Assembly: GCA_013360915.1 (NCBI GenBank)
Contig: JABWAT010000001.1
Coordinates: forward strand, 404,981 to 468,980
Direction: 5' to 3'
DNA length: 64,000 bases
From: Bacteroidota bacterium
Lineage (GTDB): Bacteria; Bacteroidota; JABWAT01
Numbering within the stretch: position 1 is the stretch's first letter; each line of letters starts with the position of its first letter. The notes under the pieces are model-generated. The model had not been told where the DNA came from. It saw only the letters and a list, made by a program, of their open reading frames with translations, and did no database searches. Made by a program: the position numbers and the translations under genes. Shown here piece by piece: positions 61,412 through 64,000 of the stretch.

Positions 61412-62005
61412 ATGCGACGATTATTGCTTGGCTGTTGTCTCCTGGTTTTTGCCGGATTGGCTTACACCCAATCGTTGACTTTAAAATTGAATCAGGTTCA
61501 TTTTCAGGATGAACCCCATTTCTATAATACCGGCCATGGAATTGATCTGCTGGTTTCACTCCCCGTCAATCAAACCATCTCTGTTGATGGTGGTTATCGG
61601 TACTCAGTAACCAGCGTACATTCCGGTAATTTTATAAGAATATTTGGGATGAACCCCTCCATTTATCAGATTGAATCCTCTATACCATACACCCAACTTT
61701 ACGCCGGGATTCGTTTTTCCATACCAGACAAGCCCATCCATCTCAGTGTCGGTGTTGGCAAAGACAACTTTGAGGCTTATGATATCCGCCTGAAAAACAT
61801 TGAAACAGGGACAACAGGCAGCAAGACCCGGTTAACTCCGGTAACTGAAGAAAGCATGTTTTTGTATGCGGGCGCCGAATGTTACTGGAAGTCGTTTGTT
61901 GCAGGAATTAACTATAATCACTTTCTAAATAAAGATTCAGTTCCCACCGGTGTGATTAACTTTTCGATCGGGTATCAATTTGATCTTTCAGGAGTATTGA
62001 AATGA
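61412..62005 (+). CDS. Small secreted beta-barrel-like protein, unknown
   Basis: This 197-residue protein has a signal peptide (cut after AYTQ, about 20). The mature part alternates hydrophobic and polar residues in about eight strands (for example INQTISVDGGYRYSV, YAGIRFSIPDK, FVAGINYNHFL, INFSIGYQFDL), as in small outer-membrane barrels or porin-like proteins. I do not recognise the family. Its stop overlaps the start of the next gene by ATGA, so the two are a pair. Confidence 0.7.
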   Translation: MRRLLLGCCLLVFAGLAYTQSLTLKLNQVHFQDEPHFYNTGHGIDLLVSLPVNQTISVDGGYRYSVTSVHSGNFIRIFGMNPSIYQIESSIPYTQLYAGIRFSIPDKPIHLSVGVGKDNFEAYDIRLKNIETGTTGSKTRLTPVTEESMFLYAGAECYWKSFVAGINYNHFLNKDSVPTGVINFSIGYQFDLSGVLK

Positions 62006-63216
62006 AAACGATTTTATCCATTCTGTTCCTTTGTTCACTTTCTTCCAACCTTCATGCTCAGGCTGGCGTGACCGCTGTCCCTTTTCTCACAATCAGCCAA
62101 AGTCCGCAACTCACAGCGGTTGGCAGCGCAGGAGTTGCTTTTCAATCATCCGACCCGCTGATGGCCTTGCAGAACCCCGGGCAGATTCATGCGTTTGAAT
62201 CAGACCTTTCTCTGCGTCTATCCGGCTATCATTCAGATTGGATGCCAGAATTGAGCGGTGACTTGTTCCTGGATACCAAAGGTCTCTTGGTGGGCTACCG
62301 GCTGGAAGGCCTTTCCGGTCTTCCGGTAAGCGTTCAACTAACCTTGAATGAAGTATACCTTGATCTGGGTGAAGATGATGAGCACAATAACACAATAGGC
62401 CAATTCGTGTCGTGGGAACGCGCCAGAACTGCTACTGTTTCACTGAATTACCGATGGATTGCCGATTGGTCAGTGGGGTTCAGTTTGTCCAATGTGTACA
62501 GCAAACTTGGCAGGACGGAATCCGGAAAGGATAAAATAGCAGACGTCAATACAACAGGATTTGGAGTTTCAACCCGGTTGCCCATTCATGAATGGTTTGA
62601 AACAGAACGACCATCCGGCTCCTACGCCGAGTATTTTATCACGCTTGGCGGCTCTGTCATAAATATCGGCGATATGGTACATTATGTAGATGAAAATCAA
62701 AAAGATCCGCTGCCCACCCAGGCCAAGATGGGTTACAGTTGCCTGTTCAGGTATCACGAGAAAATCCGGGACCAGGATTTTACCCTGTTTGAAGGTCAGT
62801 GGACGGCAGAAGCAAGCGATTTGCTGGTTAAAAAGAAAGACTCGGTGACGGCGGTCTATGATGAGTGGCCCGGTGATTTGCGGGTGATTGACCATGTGGT
62901 GATGCTTCAGGATGGCCCCAGGGTCCGGATCAGTCAGGGATATGCATTCGGTTTGTTTGAAACGATCACTGTATTCGGTGGGCGTTACGATGAAGATGGG
63001 TATAACGGATCCGTTTATTCGGAAGGATATGAACTATCCTCCCGTGGGTTCTTCAAGTTGCTTTCCAGTTATGTCGACCAACCTGTTCTTAAACAGATAC
63101 TGCTGACCACCCACGTGTCATGGGCTCAATCAAAATTAAGTCATAAGGAAGCGTATCATCCGTTGCAGGATACCCGGATGAGTGGTCTTCAATTGTCGAC
63201 CGGGTTTACGTTCTGA
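62002..63216 (+). CDS. Secreted PorV-like outer-membrane protein, unknown
   Basis: This 404-residue protein has a signal peptide (cut after HAQ, about 20). The mature start, TAVGSAGVAFQSSDPLMALQNPGQ, is close to the NDAYAVYWNPAG region of PorV/PorQ proteins but more degenerate. The rest is long beta strands consistent with a FadL-like barrel. Paired with the small barrel-like protein upstream, it may be an outer-membrane transport or surface complex. I do not find a known function. Confidence 0.68.
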   Translation: MKTILSILFLCSLSSNLHAQAGVTAVPFLTISQSPQLTAVGSAGVAFQSSDPLMALQNPGQIHAFESDLSLRLSGYHSDWMPELSGDLFLDTKGLLVGYRLEGLSGLPVSVQLTLNEVYLDLGEDDEHNNTIGQFVSWERARTATVSLNYRWIADWSVGFSLSNVYSKLGRTESGKDKIADVNTTGFGVSTRLPIHEWFETERPSGSYAEYFITLGGSVINIGDMVHYVDENQKDPLPTQAKMGYSCLFRYHEKIRDQDFTLFEGQWTAEASDLLVKKKDSVTAVYDEWPGDLRVIDHVVMLQDGPRVRISQGYAFGLFETITVFGGRYDEDGYNGSVYSEGYELSSRGFFKLLSSYVDQPVLKQILLTTHVSWAQSKLSHKEAYHPLQDTRMSGLQLSTGFTF

Positions 63217-63240
63217 GGGAAAGAATCTGAGAAAACCGAG

Positions 63241-63277
63241 CAGGCTGCCACCGAACGGAAGCAGCCTGTCATTTTTC
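63241..63277 (+). terminator. Terminator of the secreted protein pair
   Basis: CAGGCTGC (63241-63248) pairs with GCAGCCTG (63261-63268) over a 12-nt loop and is followed by TCATTTTT. It overlaps the stop codon of the convergent acyl-CoA dehydrogenase gene. Confidence 0.75.
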
Positions 63278-64000
63278 ACATGTCGTAGCGGTTCGATTCC
63301 AGTTGTCGGCGGGCAATCCGGCGACGGGCATCGCGTGTATTCACCGGTGTCCAGCGGGTGAAGCGTTTCAGGCCCGAAAGAAGCATTTTCATGTCATCCC
63401 CTTCCGACATGGATGCAATGGCGGTTTTTCCCCAGGAGGCGATCCGGTCCATGGCATCATTCACATACACACTCACTGCATCCACCAGATGAGCACAGGC
63501 TTCCCTGCCTTCGGCCGCAATCCGTTTTTCGGTGCGTAGGAGCATGGATTCCATGGCGTAGATATCCATGATGATATCGGCCACGTTCATCATGATTTCC
63601 TGTTCATCGGCAATTTTATCCATGTACTTCTGAACACCGAAACCAGCCACCATCAGAAAAACCTTTTTGGCATTGGCGATGGCCTTCTTTTCGGCTGCAA
63701 ACAATTCACCCGACTCTTCTTCCAATCCACCCACCGACATCAGTTCACCTTGTACAGCCATGGCCGGACCCATCAGATTCAACTGACCTTTCATGGCGCG
63801 TTTCAGCAGCATGCCGGGAATAAGCAGCCGGTTGATTTCATTGGTTCCTTCAAAAATCCGGTTGATGCGGCTGTCGCGATAGGGTCGGTCCATGGGGTAC
63901 TCGGCACTGAATCCATATCCGCCCAGAATCTGAACCCCTTCATCAGCCACATAATCCAGTATTTCAGATCCGGCCACTTTCAGAATGGAACATTCAACGG
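63276..64000 (-). CDS. Acyl-CoA dehydrogenase, C-terminal part (runs off the window)
   Basis: This flavoenzyme performs the first step of fatty-acid or amino-acid-derived acyl-CoA beta-oxidation. Only the last 241 residues are visible; the reading frame stays open to the right edge, so the start and the FAD-binding N-terminus are outside. The ILGGYGFSAEYPMDRPYRDS and INRIFEGTNEINRLL motifs mark the acyl-CoA dehydrogenase C-domain. The extra helical tail after it is like that of VLCAD-type enzymes of Bacteroidota (about 600 residues). The catalytic Glu is the one in IFEGTNE by family rule. Confidence 0.9.
   Translation of the reverse strand, partial: VECSILKVAGSEILDYVADEGVQILGGYGFSAEYPMDRPYRDSRINRIFEGTNEINRLLIPGMLLKRAMKGQLNLMGPAMAVQGELMSVGGLEEESGELFAAEKKAIANAKKVFLMVAGFGVQKYMDKIADEQEIMMNVADIIMDIYAMESMLLRTEKRIAAEGREACAHLVDAVSVYVNDAMDRIASWGKTAIASMSEGDDMKMLLSGLKRFTRWTPVNTRDARRRIARRQLESNRYDM

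Overview
The window looks like a chromosome segment of a Gram-negative, heterotrophic bacterium of the FCB group (Bacteroidota/Ignavibacteriota-like); I cannot place it further. The evidence is PorV/PorQ-type outer-membrane proteins, an S46 dipeptidyl-peptidase, a VLCAD-like acyl-CoA dehydrogenase, LolA-like and Wzc-like envelope genes, and intergenic sequences matching the Bacteroidota promoter form TTG-N19/20-TAnnTTTG. All genes look intact. I found no rRNA, tRNA, CRISPR array, insertion sequence or prophage. About 50 genes fill the window, mostly in tight same-strand runs joined by ATGA or TGATG overlaps.

Region by region. 1-3.2 kb: two paralogous Glu/Leu-type dehydrogenases. 3.5-6.2 kb: aldo/keto reductase, SDR and class I fructose-1,6-bisphosphatase. 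6.4-15.1 kb: a five-gene run with a large YCF48-repeat lipoprotein, a TPR protein and both halves of a heterodimeric ABC exporter (YheI/YheH type), with RNase Z between the halves; an RqcH/NFACT gene is divergent from it. 16.6-27.7 kb: a nine-gene run with a split transketolase, GcvT, ComB, FtsK, a LolA-like carrier, a YbhN-type flippase-like protein, a WbpD-like acetyltransferase and a Wzc-type tyrosine kinase. 27.9-34.7 kb: S46 peptidase, divergent mutS, two small membrane proteins and a PorV-like protein. 34.8-42.1 kb: a secreted protein, a FecR-domain protein, an outer-membrane barrel with an N-terminal Ig-like part, and a CHASE2 adenylate cyclase. 42.4-49.8 kb: two complete four-gene operons for sodium-pumping biotin-dependent decarboxylases. 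50.1-59.1 kb: a propeller-sensor histidine kinase, methylmalonyl-CoA epimerase, ApaG, a single-domain response regulator, a CoA-type Nudix hydrolase, GlnE and a secreted endonuclease/phosphatase-family protein. 59.1-64 kb: a Phd/PIN toxin-antitoxin pair, an SLC45-like MFS transporter, two secreted envelope proteins and the 3' end of an acyl-CoA dehydrogenase.

Together the metabolic genes suggest growth on peptides and amino acids (S46 peptidase, two glutamate-type dehydrogenases, acyl-CoA dehydrogenase), with methylmalonyl-CoA and related acyl-CoA decarboxylation driving Na+ export. The most notable observation is that the two pump operons encode carboxyltransferases that differ (Asp versus Leu) at the position known in acyl-CoA carboxylases to set acyl-CoA preference. 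This implies two Na+ pumps with different substrates rather than a redundant duplication. The least understood parts are the FecR / barrel / CHASE2-cyclase cluster and the YCF48 / TPR / ABC-exporter run.
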